Source: a virus
DNA length: 64,000 nt
Reading direction: 5' to 3' (one strand)
Virus record (IMG/VR): IMGVR_UViG_3300035698_017294
Location: 42,198 to 106,197 of that record
How positions within the stretch are numbered: the stretch's first letter is position 1; every line of letters starts with the position of its first letter. Below are positions 38,212 to 46,026 of this stretch, in pieces. The notes under the pieces are model-generated. The model did no database searches, had not been told where the DNA came from, and saw only the letters and a program-made list of their open reading frames with translations. The position numbers were made by a program, and so were the translations under genes.

Positions 38212-38588
38212 AAAAAACCGGCGAGGCTGGCAAGAGTGGATAGACCACCCCTGCCGATCGGGTATCAACCGCATGCACTCGCCCCTTATAGCTTACCAAA
38301 CTATCTGTAAAACTGGACTCACAGAACCGCCGATGCAAATAAACGAACCAGTTCCGGTCCGCATTCCACCGATAAGCCCGTGCAGACTCGCGGTATTATT
38401 GTTTCACAGGTGCACGCTCTGTGAATTTTTAGTCCGCATAAAGGCCTTAATTTATAACCGATAACACCCTCGCATTTGGGGTGCCTCTCGGTACGATCCC
38501 GTAGCCCAGATTACAGTATAGTTGGCCCACAAACGCGTCGTGAAAAATGTATTAACACGACGGCAAGGGCAGGTAAACCGTATACGAT
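38212..38588 (-). ncRNA. Predicted structured RNA of about 375 bases with its own terminator
   Basis: It runs from the promoter motif at 38594 to a hairpin GGCAGGGGTGG/CCACTCTTGCC with T6 (38212-38217) nearby, enclosed by GGCGAG/CTCGCC. Internal hairpins include CGTCGTG/CACGACG and TCACAG/CTGTGA. No reading frame with a ribosome-binding site is present. I could not match it to a known RNA family. Confidence 0.5.
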
Positions 38589-38593
38589 AGTTT

Positions 38594-38603
38594 TCTTATA
38601 CCA
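38594..38603 (-). promoter_or_regulatory. Extended -10 promoter motif (TGGTATAAGA), copy 2
   Basis: The identical 10-mer as at 23639, 44991 and 59609, placed directly upstream of the structured RNA. The -35 region is an A tract, which may act as an UP-like element. Confidence 0.5.
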
Positions 38604-38672
38604 GCTTTTTTTTTATTTTTTTTACTTTAACACCCTGGCATAGCCCTATGAATAAAGTTCTCATGTATCACC

Positions 38673-39560
38673 TTAAAAATTACCGTAGTTAACCTGTAAG
38701 CAAGTTAATCCGAGTTCCTTTCGCCACATATCTACAACTTGATCACGATCGTCCAGTACGAAGTCAACGTAATACTTGCCCTTCACATGTGCATCATATA
38801 GCTCACGCTTTACAAGGCTGTCCTTGCGATCGTCGCCAGGGTGCCGCATGAAAAGATCGGTATACTTAACTTTGTTATCAAACAACCATTCACGGGTGAG
38901 TGTCTCACATGATCCGTCGCGCCCAGATAAAAGTATCACGTGGCGAGTCGGATCTGCCATAATAAGGTCGTAAATAGGCTGACTAAGCGTGTCTAGCTTA
39001 ACCTTCTGGAATTCAAATGGCCCGCGATTACCGCGATGCAGCGCAAGAGTTCCATCAAGATCACAAATAATCGCACGTGGTAGAGCAAGATCCTGTACCA
39101 CCAAGTCAAGTTCAACATCTGGTTCTTTGATAAAGCTATCGTGGAAATCACGTATCACCTTTTCACCGACAGAGTTAGGGCAAACTAGGTCTCGGCGGAT
39201 GCACTCTTCTATAGGTACACTAAGGAAGTCCGTGTTGAGTTGTGCTACAACTGGATTTTTGCAACCCTCTTCCTTGTTGATCTCCTGCGCAATCTGCTGC
39301 ATGCGAGTCCAGTGCTTTGGGTGTAGATTTGTATCGTCTACAATAACACTGAAGCCCCCCTTTACTATTTGCTTTACCATCCAGTCGCGTGTTTTTAACA
39401 CAAGCTTTTCATTGTAAGGCGTCCACTTACCACCTAGCATCATACGCAGGTCGTCTTTGTTGACACGCTTGATCTGGCCAGGATGATCATTTACTTGTTG
39501 CTTCGCCCATGTCGACTTTCCCGACGCTGGAAGTCCCTTGACTACTATTATTTTCCTCAA
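38673..39560 (-). CDS. pseT: Polynucleotide kinase/3'-phosphatase (T4 Pnkp type)
   Basis: A 295-residue two-domain RNA-end-healing enzyme. The kinase has a P-loop GLPASGKST (residues 9-17) and DDTNLHP; the HAD phosphatase starts at about residue 165 with ICDLDGTLALHRG and later LLSGRDG and FVLDDRDQVV. It adds 5'-phosphates and removes 3' or 2',3'-cyclic phosphates left by anticodon nucleases. Its gene overlaps the Rnl1-like ligase gene by 74 bases, so the pair is coupled. Confidence 0.95.
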   Translation of the reverse strand: MRKIIVVKGLPASGKSTWAKQQVNDHPGQIKRVNKDDLRMMLGGKWTPYNEKLVLKTRDWMVKQIVKGGFSVIVDDTNLHPKHWTRMQQIAQEINKEEGCKNPVVAQLNTDFLSVPIEECIRRDLVCPNSVGEKVIRDFHDSFIKEPDVELDLVVQDLALPRAIICDLDGTLALHRGNRGPFEFQKVKLDTLSQPIYDLIMADPTRHVILLSGRDGSCETLTREWLFDNKVKYTDLFMRHPGDDRKDSLVKRELYDAHVKGKYYVDFVLDDRDQVVDMWRKELGLTCLQVNYGNF

Positions 39561-40611
39561 ACTTGATCCCCCTTTTTATTATTTTCCATATATACTCACC
39601 GGCTTTATCAAATCGCCTATCCCAAATATGGAACAGTAGGGCTGGATGCCGCTCCCGCTGAAAGCACTTAGCTACATACTTGCGCTCAGTATCAGGTGAA
39701 AGTTGCATCTTTTTAAGCGTGTTTAAGCCGCTGCGGATTAGATCGTCGTGCTTTTGATAAAACTTTGCGCATGTTTCGTCAATCCAATCCCAATGCTCTT
39801 CACCAGCGCCCTGGCGCAGGCTTTCAATCGGTTCACCTTTTATTATATAATCCAGCACAGTTTTCCCAGTCAGAGACATGCGTATACGTTGAAGCCGTTT
39901 GTACTCCTCGAACTTGACCTTCATTCTAAAGTCTTCTTTTGGGTAATACAAAACAAAGCCTTCTTTGTTCGTAAGATTAAGCTTTTGCGCACCAGCAAAG
40001 TCACGTGTTGCAATTGTATCAGCTGGGTATCGGTGCGGTGTGGGAAATCCTGGATTGTGATACGCTGTTTCTCCAAGCCTGTTGTCTATTGTTGCTACCA
40101 ATATAAGTTCTCTACGATCGCCGTAATTTATAACTAAACGATCTTCGGCGCGGTCGTCCGGATAGATGATTTCGAATTGATATGTCAACCCGTCTTTATA
40201 CTCTAAGCCACTATACTTTTCATTGAGGATTTTATTGGCTTGTATTGCCTGCTTGGAATCGAACGATCCACGTGTCGCTATGCCGCGGTAGTCACCATAG
40301 GCATACATAATGCCAGCATAGCCGTCCAGCTTATCGTATATTTCGAACTCGCTAATCGGTATTTCGCCGTCTTCTAGCTCATCAAAGTTAAAAAACTTGT
40401 ACAGCGGGCGAGAAATAACTTTCCAGTCATCATCAACAATCAATCCTCTGCACATCCTTACCGACAAGGGCCAGTACCAATCAAACATGGCCTTCTTGGT
40501 ATAGTTAAGTATCGATAATGGAATGGCTGGATCTGGATGATGCTGTAATCTTACGTACCCAGCATCCATCATATACTCAATATCTTTGCGCAGAGCGCCA
40601 TCGATAATCAT
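39487..40611 (-). CDS. rnlA: T4 Rnl1-like RNA ligase (tRNA repair)
   Basis: A 374-residue ATP-dependent RNA ligase. Motif I is IYDKLDGYAG (Lys94); RCMCRGLIV-like upstream sequence MCRGLIVDDDWKVISRPLYKFFNF is typical of Rnl1; motif III TYQFEIIYP, motif IV EGFVLYY and motif V MKVKFEEYKRL follow, then a C-terminal helical domain. With Pnkp it forms the classical phage tRNA-repair pair. Confidence 0.93.
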   Translation of the reverse strand: MIIDGALRKDIEYMMDAGYVRLQHHPDPAIPLSILNYTKKAMFDWYWPLSVRMCRGLIVDDDWKVISRPLYKFFNFDELEDGEIPISEFEIYDKLDGYAGIMYAYGDYRGIATRGSFDSKQAIQANKILNEKYSGLEYKDGLTYQFEIIYPDDRAEDRLVINYGDRRELILVATIDNRLGETAYHNPGFPTPHRYPADTIATRDFAGAQKLNLTNKEGFVLYYPKEDFRMKVKFEEYKRLQRIRMSLTGKTVLDYIIKGEPIESLRQGAGEEHWDWIDETCAKFYQKHDDLIRSGLNTLKKMQLSPDTERKYVAKCFQRERHPALLFHIWDRRFDKAGEYIWKIIKRGIKFEENNSSQGTSSVGKVDMGEATSK

Positions 40612-40630
40612 AATCTCTCCTTTGTTGTGA

Positions 40631-40648
40631 AAGGGAGATTGCTCTCCC
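40631..40648. terminator. Perfect hairpin AAGGGAGA/TCTCCCTT
   Basis: An inverted repeat (loop TTGC) directly upstream of the ligase gene, with only weak flanking T residues. It may be a weak terminator of the upstream unit or an RNA processing site. A 28-codon GTG frame (40654-40740) lies beside it but lacks a ribosome-binding site. Confidence 0.4.
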
Positions 40649-40730
40649 TTGTTCTATTCAAGCGCTGGTAGCATTCCCGTACGGCGACGAATTTCCTCGA
40701 ATGTGTGCTCTTTTACAATAGCACCTATGA

Positions 40731-41267
40731 TTACTCCCACATTAGTGGCTGGATCAGTTCTTGGTTCCATAGTCTTGCCCCCAAAATTATGTTGTTAGCA
40801 TGTTCTTCAATCGTTGTAGCTATCTTAGTTTCTATATCCGGCAAGGCCAGTTCCAGTTGTTTGCGCACATCGCATTCTCTTTTATATCCAGGCTCAATTC
40901 CTACACAAATGTACTCTTCTGCCCCCTCGAGATACATAGTAGCCACATTACGGCCTAGCTCGTACATGCAGATTGGTTGATCAGATGGGGCGTTGCAGAA
41001 CCACATGCTGAATATGTTACACATATCAAGCGCGTTAAATTCCCAAGTTATCTGCTGTTCTGCTGCATCAGGATTACCTATTGGAAAATTAGCTCGCCTT
41101 GGATTATATACGGTTAGGGGTGTTCCACCCTCAAGATTCCTAAGCCGCCCAATAACATCTGTCTGCCATTCTGGGCAGTTGGTTATTCCACCGGCTAAGA
41201 ATACTGACACGCTGTTTTGTATTAAGTTTAAATCATCTAAGCTATCTGGAGCTGTTATTACATTCAT
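40731..41267 (-). CDS. Nucleoside 2-deoxyribosyltransferase-like protein
   Basis: A 178-residue protein with VSVFLAGGITNCPEWQ near the N-terminus (substrate loop), a WEFNALDMCNIFSMWF segment and MYELGRNVATM with the catalytic Glu, the pattern of the Nuc_deoxyri_tr family. It may exchange bases on deoxynucleosides for salvage, or hydrolyse a nucleotide. It overlaps the small HAD gene upstream. Confidence 0.8.
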   Translation of the reverse strand: MNVITAPDSLDDLNLIQNSVSVFLAGGITNCPEWQTDVIGRLRNLEGGTPLTVYNPRRANFPIGNPDAAEQQITWEFNALDMCNIFSMWFCNAPSDQPICMYELGRNVATMYLEGAEEYICVGIEPGYKRECDVRKQLELALPDIETKIATTIEEHANNIILGARLWNQELIQPLMWE

Positions 41268-41673
41268 CTTCTTGTCCCTTTAAAAGTAAAAATACCGTCT
41301 CCGCTTTATCAACGAAGGCTTCATATTCAGGGCTGTCATCTATAATCAACCCCACTTTGAATTCTTTGCAGAGCTCGCCTTTGCTGCTCCACCACTCTTT
41401 GGCGTGTGTTTCCCAACCGCCTTTTTTATCTTTCCACAATTCTATCCCCTTGTGGCGCAGATAGTCAACTATAGAAATAACGTGCTGGTAATGAATTCCT
41501 CGCTCATACCCCAGCTTGGTAAGTTCGGCTACTACCTCTTCTCTAGACGGCCCAGACATTATAGATATCTTCATCCCTTGTGCTACAAGCATAGACGTGA
41601 TTATTTTAAAAACGTGCGGTGCCTCCGTTAGTACGCCGTGCAAATCAAACGCTATATGATCGAGGTCATCCAT
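41242..41673 (-). CDS. Small HAD-like hydrolase
   Basis: A 143-residue protein with AFDLHGVLTE (motif I DxxGVL), ISIMSGPSREEV (motif II), and LIIDDSPEYE (motif IV). It has no cap domain. Substrate unknown; in this setting a nucleic-acid-end or nucleotide phosphatase is possible. Confidence 0.75.
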   Translation of the reverse strand: MDDLDHIAFDLHGVLTEAPHVFKIITSMLVAQGMKISIMSGPSREEVVAELTKLGYERGIHYQHVISIVDYLRHKGIELWKDKKGGWETHAKEWWSSKGELCKEFKVGLIIDDSPEYEAFVDKAETVFLLLKGQEDECNNSSR

Positions 41674-42616
41674 GGTGATCCCTTATAAGGTTTATAACTA
41701 ACTCATTTACTTCGTGATACGCTGGCTTTTCTCGCACCCTCGGACATATTGAGAGGGTCTTGATTAAGTCTTCTAACTCTGTTGCTCGCTCCATTACTTC
41801 TTCAATGGTGCGCTTGCCTTGCTTTATCTCTAGTATTTCTTCTTTGTATGGCAACGGAAATCTTAGATAACCGTATGTGAGTAATTCAAACGCTTGCTTT
41901 AGCAGCCTAATCAAATGTGATGCAAACTTTGTGTCATAGCCGTGTTTTGCTACTAATTCTTTGCGATTAGAAAACTTAGAGTACCGACGGTGCAGCATGG
42001 TGAGTGCCCTCTGAACAGTAATGTTCTTTGCCATGTTCTGGTCGCCGATCTGGTAAAACGCGCCCCGCCGGTCTAGGCCAGCTTCGGTTAAAATCTCTGT
42101 TGGTAGTTCTATCAATATTTGTTTTTTATCTTCTACTGATTCCAGCTCATCGATACCGCGTTCTAACTCTCTATAATTCCCCGAACGTATCACCATCTTA
42201 TGTTTCTGTGATGATGCATATCCTATATACTTTTGAACCAGCCCTTTGTGCGGAAAGAGGTGTCTATAATTAATAAACTCCTCTATGAACCAAGGCTCTT
42301 GGTGTAGGATACTTTCTTCGGGAGCATACAGAAGTTCTAATACGTTAGGGTTATTCTGAAGAGCTAGTTTAGCAAACTTGCGGATGTCATAGTATGTAAC
42401 ATCAACTGCGTCTTTTGTGTTACGCCCGTCGGCAGCTTTATCTACTATACTATCATCAACTACATCTGCTCTATGCAAGCCGAACAACATTTCACTGTTG
42501 GGAATAAAAATACCGACGCGGTCTTCGTCGGACTCTGGCGTGTCGGTGCCGTATAAATGACTACCGCTTCTTATTAGGAAACAGCAGTTGTCTTTAGCTA
42601 ATTGTTGTGTGTTCAT
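41666..42616 (-). CDS. RlaP-like nucleotidyltransferase (RNA repair associated)
   Basis: A protein of about 316 residues. The N-terminal pol-beta-fold signature GSHLYGTDTPESDEDRVGIFI (G-S, then D-x-D) and VDVTYYDIRKFAKLALQNNPNVLELLY match the predicted nucleotidyltransferase family linked to RNA ligases (RlaP). It may add nucleotides to damaged RNA ends. It lies in the same minus-strand block as Pnkp and Rnl1. The ATG at 42616 gives an ATGA overlap with the upstream gene. Confidence 0.8.
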   Translation of the reverse strand: MNTQQLAKDNCCFLIRSGSHLYGTDTPESDEDRVGIFIPNSEMLFGLHRADVVDDSIVDKAADGRNTKDAVDVTYYDIRKFAKLALQNNPNVLELLYAPEESILHQEPWFIEEFINYRHLFPHKGLVQKYIGYASSQKHKMVIRSGNYRELERGIDELESVEDKKQILIELPTEILTEAGLDRRGAFYQIGDQNMAKNITVQRALTMLHRRYSKFSNRKELVAKHGYDTKFASHLIRLLKQAFELLTYGYLRFPLPYKEEILEIKQGKRTIEEVMERATELEDLIKTLSICPRVREKPAYHEVNELVINLIRDHHG

Positions 42617-42945
42617 AATCCCATTACTATCCATATCCAAATAATGTGCAACAGTTGGTCGTACATGATATATCCCATTGGGTATAACTCAGACCCCGGA
42701 GTCGCGTAGCGTTTAAAGCCGAACCGTTTTAAGAACCACCCTATCACATGGGTACGATCTAATACGAAATGTTGTATAGCGATCAATAAAAATTTCCACC
42801 ACACCATTCCTGGGACGAGCAGAAAGAATAACATGTAAATGACGATGTGAATTACGCATGCTTTTGTGTCCTTCTTTTTATTCAACGCTAAACTATCCGG
42901 CTGGAGCATCCAGTCTCCGATAAAATGTGCCATTAGCCAGTGCAT
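42613..42945 (-). CDS. DUF3307-like small membrane protein
   Basis: A 110-residue protein with the DUF3307 pattern: HWLMAHFIGDWMLQPDSLALNKKK, then two or three hydrophobic helices (CVIHIVIYMLFFLLVPG; FLLIAIQHFVLDRTHV; LLHIIWIWIVMGL). The function of this phage- and bacterium-borne family is unknown. Confidence 0.8.
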   Translation of the reverse strand: MHWLMAHFIGDWMLQPDSLALNKKKDTKACVIHIVIYMLFFLLVPGMVWWKFLLIAIQHFVLDRTHVIGWFLKRFGFKRYATPGSELYPMGYIMYDQLLHIIWIWIVMGL

Positions 42946-42970
42946 AGTTTGTCCTTAGTAATTTGTAAAT

Positions 42971-42998
42971 AAAAAAAAGCCCACCATAGTGGCGGGCT
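42971..42998 (-). terminator. Rho-independent terminator of the SPFH operon
   Basis: On the minus strand GCCCGCC/GGTGGGC with a short loop, followed by T8. It lies about 35 bases after the SPFH gene. Confidence 0.88.
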
Positions 42999-43031
42999 TA
43001 TGTCATGAAGTCAGTCGAAAAGAAGAGGAAT

Positions 43032-44342
43032 CTAAGGTTTCGCGGTAAGCGATTTGGATCCAGGATCCACATTTACATCTAGCCCGTTGAGGGCCTTGAT
43101 GACATTGATGTCCAACAGCTCTTTGATCTGAGCGTCGTATCCTGCCATTCCAGCGCTTCCGCCTTTACCCTTGGAACCGCCGCCGTAATCGATGTAATTT
43201 TGCGGAACAGCTCGTTTTGCTACGGCAGCAGCATTCGCAGCGTTCATAGCTTCCAGGGTTTTCATTTTTAACTCAAACCCACCATCGGCCATGAAGACGG
43301 AACGACGATAGTTCGCATCGGCTTTGGCTTCCAGATCTTTGGCTTTCTTGTAGTTTGAGGCTTCTTCGACGCGAATCTTGGATACGGTAAGCTTCTTAGC
43401 GGCTTCGATATTCGCCGTAAGTGAATCCGTACGGGCTTGTTCAATCACCGGGGCTAGGGTAGTCATCATTGCATATTTTGCCGTGGTGACATTCTTTAGC
43501 CCCTCAAATTCTGCTTCGGTAGCCCTTGCCTTAGCAAGCGAAGCCTGCGCGTTGGCAGTTTGGATGCTGGCGTTGATGTCTTTCTGCCGATCCTGCTGCT
43601 TTTGCACGCGGCTATCATATTCAAATTTAACAATATTGAACAAACCGTAGTCCATCCCAATGCCAAATTTTTCCCATAGCCCACCTTCGGAATTTGCGCG
43701 CAGTGGTGTGATACCATCAGCTTCATACAGAATGCGCGCGCACTTGCGCACCGTTTGCTTATGATTGCCGGATGTACTATCAACTACGATCTTTTCCAAT
43801 GTTCTGCATCGGTAATCGCCATGCAGCATCTGGTCATATACGTATTGATAAAACTTCTCGCGGCCGTTGCCCTGCCAGGTTTCCTGTGCTTCGAATATCG
43901 GGCCCGTTTTCTTTACGGCGTTAACAAATGCCGGCTGAATTAACTGTTTTGAAATTTCATCTGGGGTTCGGAAGTTGTGCTTGAATCGCAAGTCCTCACG
44001 AAGTGCATCAGTTGTAGGCATGTTGATACGGCAGGATCCCAGTAGGCCCGCAGTAGTAGCATCGTTGAACCGTGCTGTGATTGTGTCAGCCTCGGATTGC
44101 AGGAAATCGTGAGTGTAATTGAACTCAAATTTATCCGTGATGTCCATCATGTTGAAGTACGCGCCCGGGATGGATTCGACCTGCTGTTTACCAGTGTACA
44201 CCTGCTGTGTAACATGGTACCAACCACCCTCTACGGTATTGTAGCTTTTGACGCCTGCAACTACCGCGATAAACGCGACTAAGGCGAGGGCCCCAAGAAA
44301 GATCTTCTTTGATAAACCCATTGATTTCTTTTCGTTTTCCAT
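43032..44342 (-). CDS. SPFH/band-7 (prohibitin/stomatin-like) membrane protein
   Basis: A 436-residue protein with one N-terminal membrane helix (about residues 14-32, FLGALALVAFIAVVAGV), an SPFH domain, and a long coiled coil rich in Ala, Glu and Lys (residues about 250-370, with QKDINASIQTANAQASLAKARATEAE). The tail is Gly/Ser-rich. Phage SPFH proteins may organise membrane microdomains or control host proteases. The next gene upstream encodes another single-helix protein, likely its partner. Confidence 0.85.
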   Translation of the reverse strand: MENEKKSMGLSKKIFLGALALVAFIAVVAGVKSYNTVEGGWYHVTQQVYTGKQQVESIPGAYFNMMDITDKFEFNYTHDFLQSEADTITARFNDATTAGLLGSCRINMPTTDALREDLRFKHNFRTPDEISKQLIQPAFVNAVKKTGPIFEAQETWQGNGREKFYQYVYDQMLHGDYRCRTLEKIVVDSTSGNHKQTVRKCARILYEADGITPLRANSEGGLWEKFGIGMDYGLFNIVKFEYDSRVQKQQDRQKDINASIQTANAQASLAKARATEAEFEGLKNVTTAKYAMMTTLAPVIEQARTDSLTANIEAAKKLTVSKIRVEEASNYKKAKDLEAKADANYRRSVFMADGGFELKMKTLEAMNAANAAAVAKRAVPQNYIDYGGGSKGKGGSAGMAGYDAQIKELLDINVIKALNGLDVNVDPGSKSLTAKP

Positions 44343-44344
44343 TT

Positions 44345-44632
44345 CTACCCCTTTTCGTTGTTTTCCTCATCCTTCGACGGATGTTCGATGTTCCCGATAG
44401 CTGCGCTACTAGCTTCGATTGTTTGCTCAACCTTATCAATTTCCGTGGTCAGCCCCAGGTTCTCGGCGACGTCATTTAATACTTCTTTTTTCGCCTCCAA
44501 AACCTTACGCTTATCTTTGACAACAGCGTTTTTCGTTTTACGCTTGCGATATTTGTCCCACTTGTCCCACGCTGCAACAGCGCCAAACACAATTATCAAA
44601 ACCGCAAGAATCCGCAGTACGGTAAAAATCAA
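44345..44632 (-). CDS. Single-pass membrane protein beside the SPFH gene
   Basis: A 95-residue protein with an N-terminal membrane helix (residues 2-21), a strongly basic stretch (KYRKRKTKNAVVKDKRK) and an acidic helical tail. No family is recognised. Tight spacing to the SPFH gene suggests a shared complex. Confidence 0.65.
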   Translation of the reverse strand: MIFTVLRILAVLIIVFGAVAAWDKWDKYRKRKTKNAVVKDKRKVLEAKKEVLNDVAENLGLTTEIDKVEQTIEASSAAIGNIEHPSKDEENNEKG

Positions 44633-44865
44633 TTCAATCTCCCATCACTGGTTAATCGTGTATTTCCCATTTCTTCAATTAATTCACCCTTCATCATAGA
44701 CCCGGGATTTAGCCATTCAAAATCGCCAAATACCTTTCTCGCGGCTTCCGTTACCGCCGTGTCACGGAATACCACTTCGCCGCAGTGTGGGCAAACGTGG
44801 TTCTCCCCAACATCTGATAGCGTCATGATGCTGCAGCATTTCGGGCAGGTTTTCCTCTTTGTCAT
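44629..44865 (-). CDS. Small zinc-ribbon protein
   Basis: A 78-residue protein with CPKCC and CPHCGE pairs (residues 8-12 and 25-30), a classical zinc ribbon. The rest is helical. It may bind nucleic acid or a host protein. The gene overlaps the membrane protein gene by 4 bases. Confidence 0.75.
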   Translation of the reverse strand: MTKRKTCPKCCSIMTLSDVGENHVCPHCGEVVFRDTAVTEAARKVFGDFEWLNPGSMMKGELIEEMGNTRLTSDGRLN

Positions 44866-44891
44866 AGCTGGTTCTCCTGTTGTTTGTAAAA

Positions 44892-44965
44892 TGGACCCAC
44901 CTGGACTCGAACCAGGGACCCGCGCTTTATGAGAGCGCCGCTCTAACCAGCTGAGCTATGAGTCC
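44892..44965 (-). tRNA. tRNA-Met (CAT) or tRNA-Ile2
   Basis: Acceptor GGACTCA/TGGGTCC, anticodon stem GCGCT/AGCGC with loop CTCATAA. A fully paired acceptor marks it as elongator Met or, if C34 becomes lysidine, Ile2. Confidence 0.9.
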
Positions 44966-44990
44966 TAAATGTAATCGTTAAACTTAGATA

Positions 44991-45000
44991 TCTTATACCA
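44991..45000 (-). promoter_or_regulatory. Extended -10 promoter motif (TGGTATAAGA), copy 3
   Basis: The same 10-mer as the other three copies, 26 bases upstream of tRNA-Met and the zinc-ribbon/SPFH operon. Confidence 0.5.
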
Positions 45001-45002
45001 TT

Positions 45003-45221
45003 TTATTTGATATTTTCATCTTCTTTGGTGATGTAAGTAATTAATTGCTCAAACATATTTGTAAACCCGCCAACTATATTTTGGGGTACTATACCCGCAG
45101 ACACCAGTTCATTAATTTCAGCTAGCTCTTTGATATATTCAGCTGCATCCAAATGGCCTTCAATTTCTTCATGATCGTCTTCTTCCGACGGGTCGTATTC
45201 TGCATATTTATCTTTTTCCAT
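45003..45221 (-). CDS. Small acidic hypothetical protein
   Basis: A 72-residue protein with a very acidic N-terminus (YDPSEEDDHEEIEGHLD) and a helical C-terminal half. No family is recognised. It is the last gene of the 46-45 kb small-protein group. Confidence 0.6.
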   Translation of the reverse strand: MEKDKYAEYDPSEEDDHEEIEGHLDAAEYIKELAEINELVSAGIVPQNIVGGFTNMFEQLITYITKEDENIK

Positions 45222-45224
45222 ACG

Positions 45225-45515
45225 TTACCCCATGTACTTTTCTATTAATATAATCGTGAGCTCGGTGCCAGTTGTATTCCAATTTACACGTGTGAGAATA
45301 TTATATTCACAAAGCAGGTTTCTAAGATTTTGTATCACGGCTAGTTCGTGGTAATCTGCTACACCATGTAACCCCTCCTCGGTGGGTAATCCGCCTACCC
45401 GGAATACATTGTCCTTAATTTTTACTACTCGCCCTATCTCGCTAAGCTCACTCATCACTAAATCTTCAAACGAGACATACCCTTCAATATAATCCCCGTA
45501 TTCGTTTATAACCAT
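45225..45515 (-). CDS. Hypothetical protein, paralogue of the upstream gene product
   Basis: A 96-residue protein starting MVINEYGDYIEGYVSFEDLVMSEL. The upstream 104-residue product has SEYGNYTEHYIPPEDVVLFYL at the same place, so the two are tandem paralogues. Function unknown. Confidence 0.62.
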   Translation of the reverse strand: MVINEYGDYIEGYVSFEDLVMSELSEIGRVVKIKDNVFRVGGLPTEEGLHGVADYHELAVIQNLRNLLCEYNILTRVNWNTTGTELTIILIEKYMG

Positions 45516-45820
45516 GGCAGTGGCTCCATATCATAAAATCCATGAATGATTAATTCGGTAGGCCTATCATATTCATACCCTGAGTAAGCAAATCCTATTT
45601 GTATTCTGTACCCTTTGAGTAGCGTATCTTCAAATTCATCAAATATTTTCCGTTGCTTTTTTGTAAATCCAGCCTGTATCTCGGTTAAAGGTATGATAAA
45701 TTCTTTATTTTTCCCTCCAGCATATCTATAATCGCCCAGTAAGCCTAAATAAAAAAGCACCACATCCTCAGGTGGGATGTAGTGCTCGGTGTAATTTCCG
45801 TATTCGCTTTCGTGTGTCAT
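45506..45820 (-). CDS. Hypothetical protein, tandem paralogue
   Basis: A 104-residue protein. Its first 30 codons include a hairpin followed by T6 on the minus strand (45751-45785), so a terminator-like structure lies inside the reading frame. Similarity to the downstream paralogue across those codons argues that they are truly coding. Confidence 0.62.
   Translation of the reverse strand: MTHESEYGNYTEHYIPPEDVVLFYLGLLGDYRYAGGKNKEFIIPLTEIQAGFTKKQRKIFDEFEDTLLKGYRIQIGFAYSGYEYDRPTELIIHGFYDMEPLPWL
45751..45785 (-). terminator. Terminator-like hairpin inside a coding start
   Basis: Minus strand: GCACTACATCC/GGATGTGGTGC, 7-base loop, then TTTTTT. It could end transcripts of the gene at 45817-46014 or attenuate the operon, even though it lies in the next gene. 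Confidence 0.55.
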
Positions 45821-46014
45821 GTCATTAATCTATCCGCTATCGTTATCCAGTCCATTTCACCGGACTCTGCTAAGTGTGGAATCGTCTCTTTAATGAAATC
45901 CTCTAACTCTATTGCAAGTATCGTAGTATCTCCGTCGGCAGATATTCGCATGTCGTCCATACAGTCATAGTAGTTAGTGGTCAGCTCGTCGTATACAACC
46001 TGTTCTAAATCCAT
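45817..46014 (-). CDS. Small acidic hypothetical protein
   Basis: A 65-residue acidic protein (MDLEQVVYDELTTNYYDCMDD) with ATGA coupling to the next gene. No family is recognised. It follows the ribonucleotide reductase gene by 12 bases. Confidence 0.62.
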   Translation of the reverse strand: MDLEQVVYDELTTNYYDCMDDMRISADGDTTILAIELEDFIKETIPHLAESGEMDWITIADRLMT

Positions 46015-46026
46015 TATAAGGCTCCT

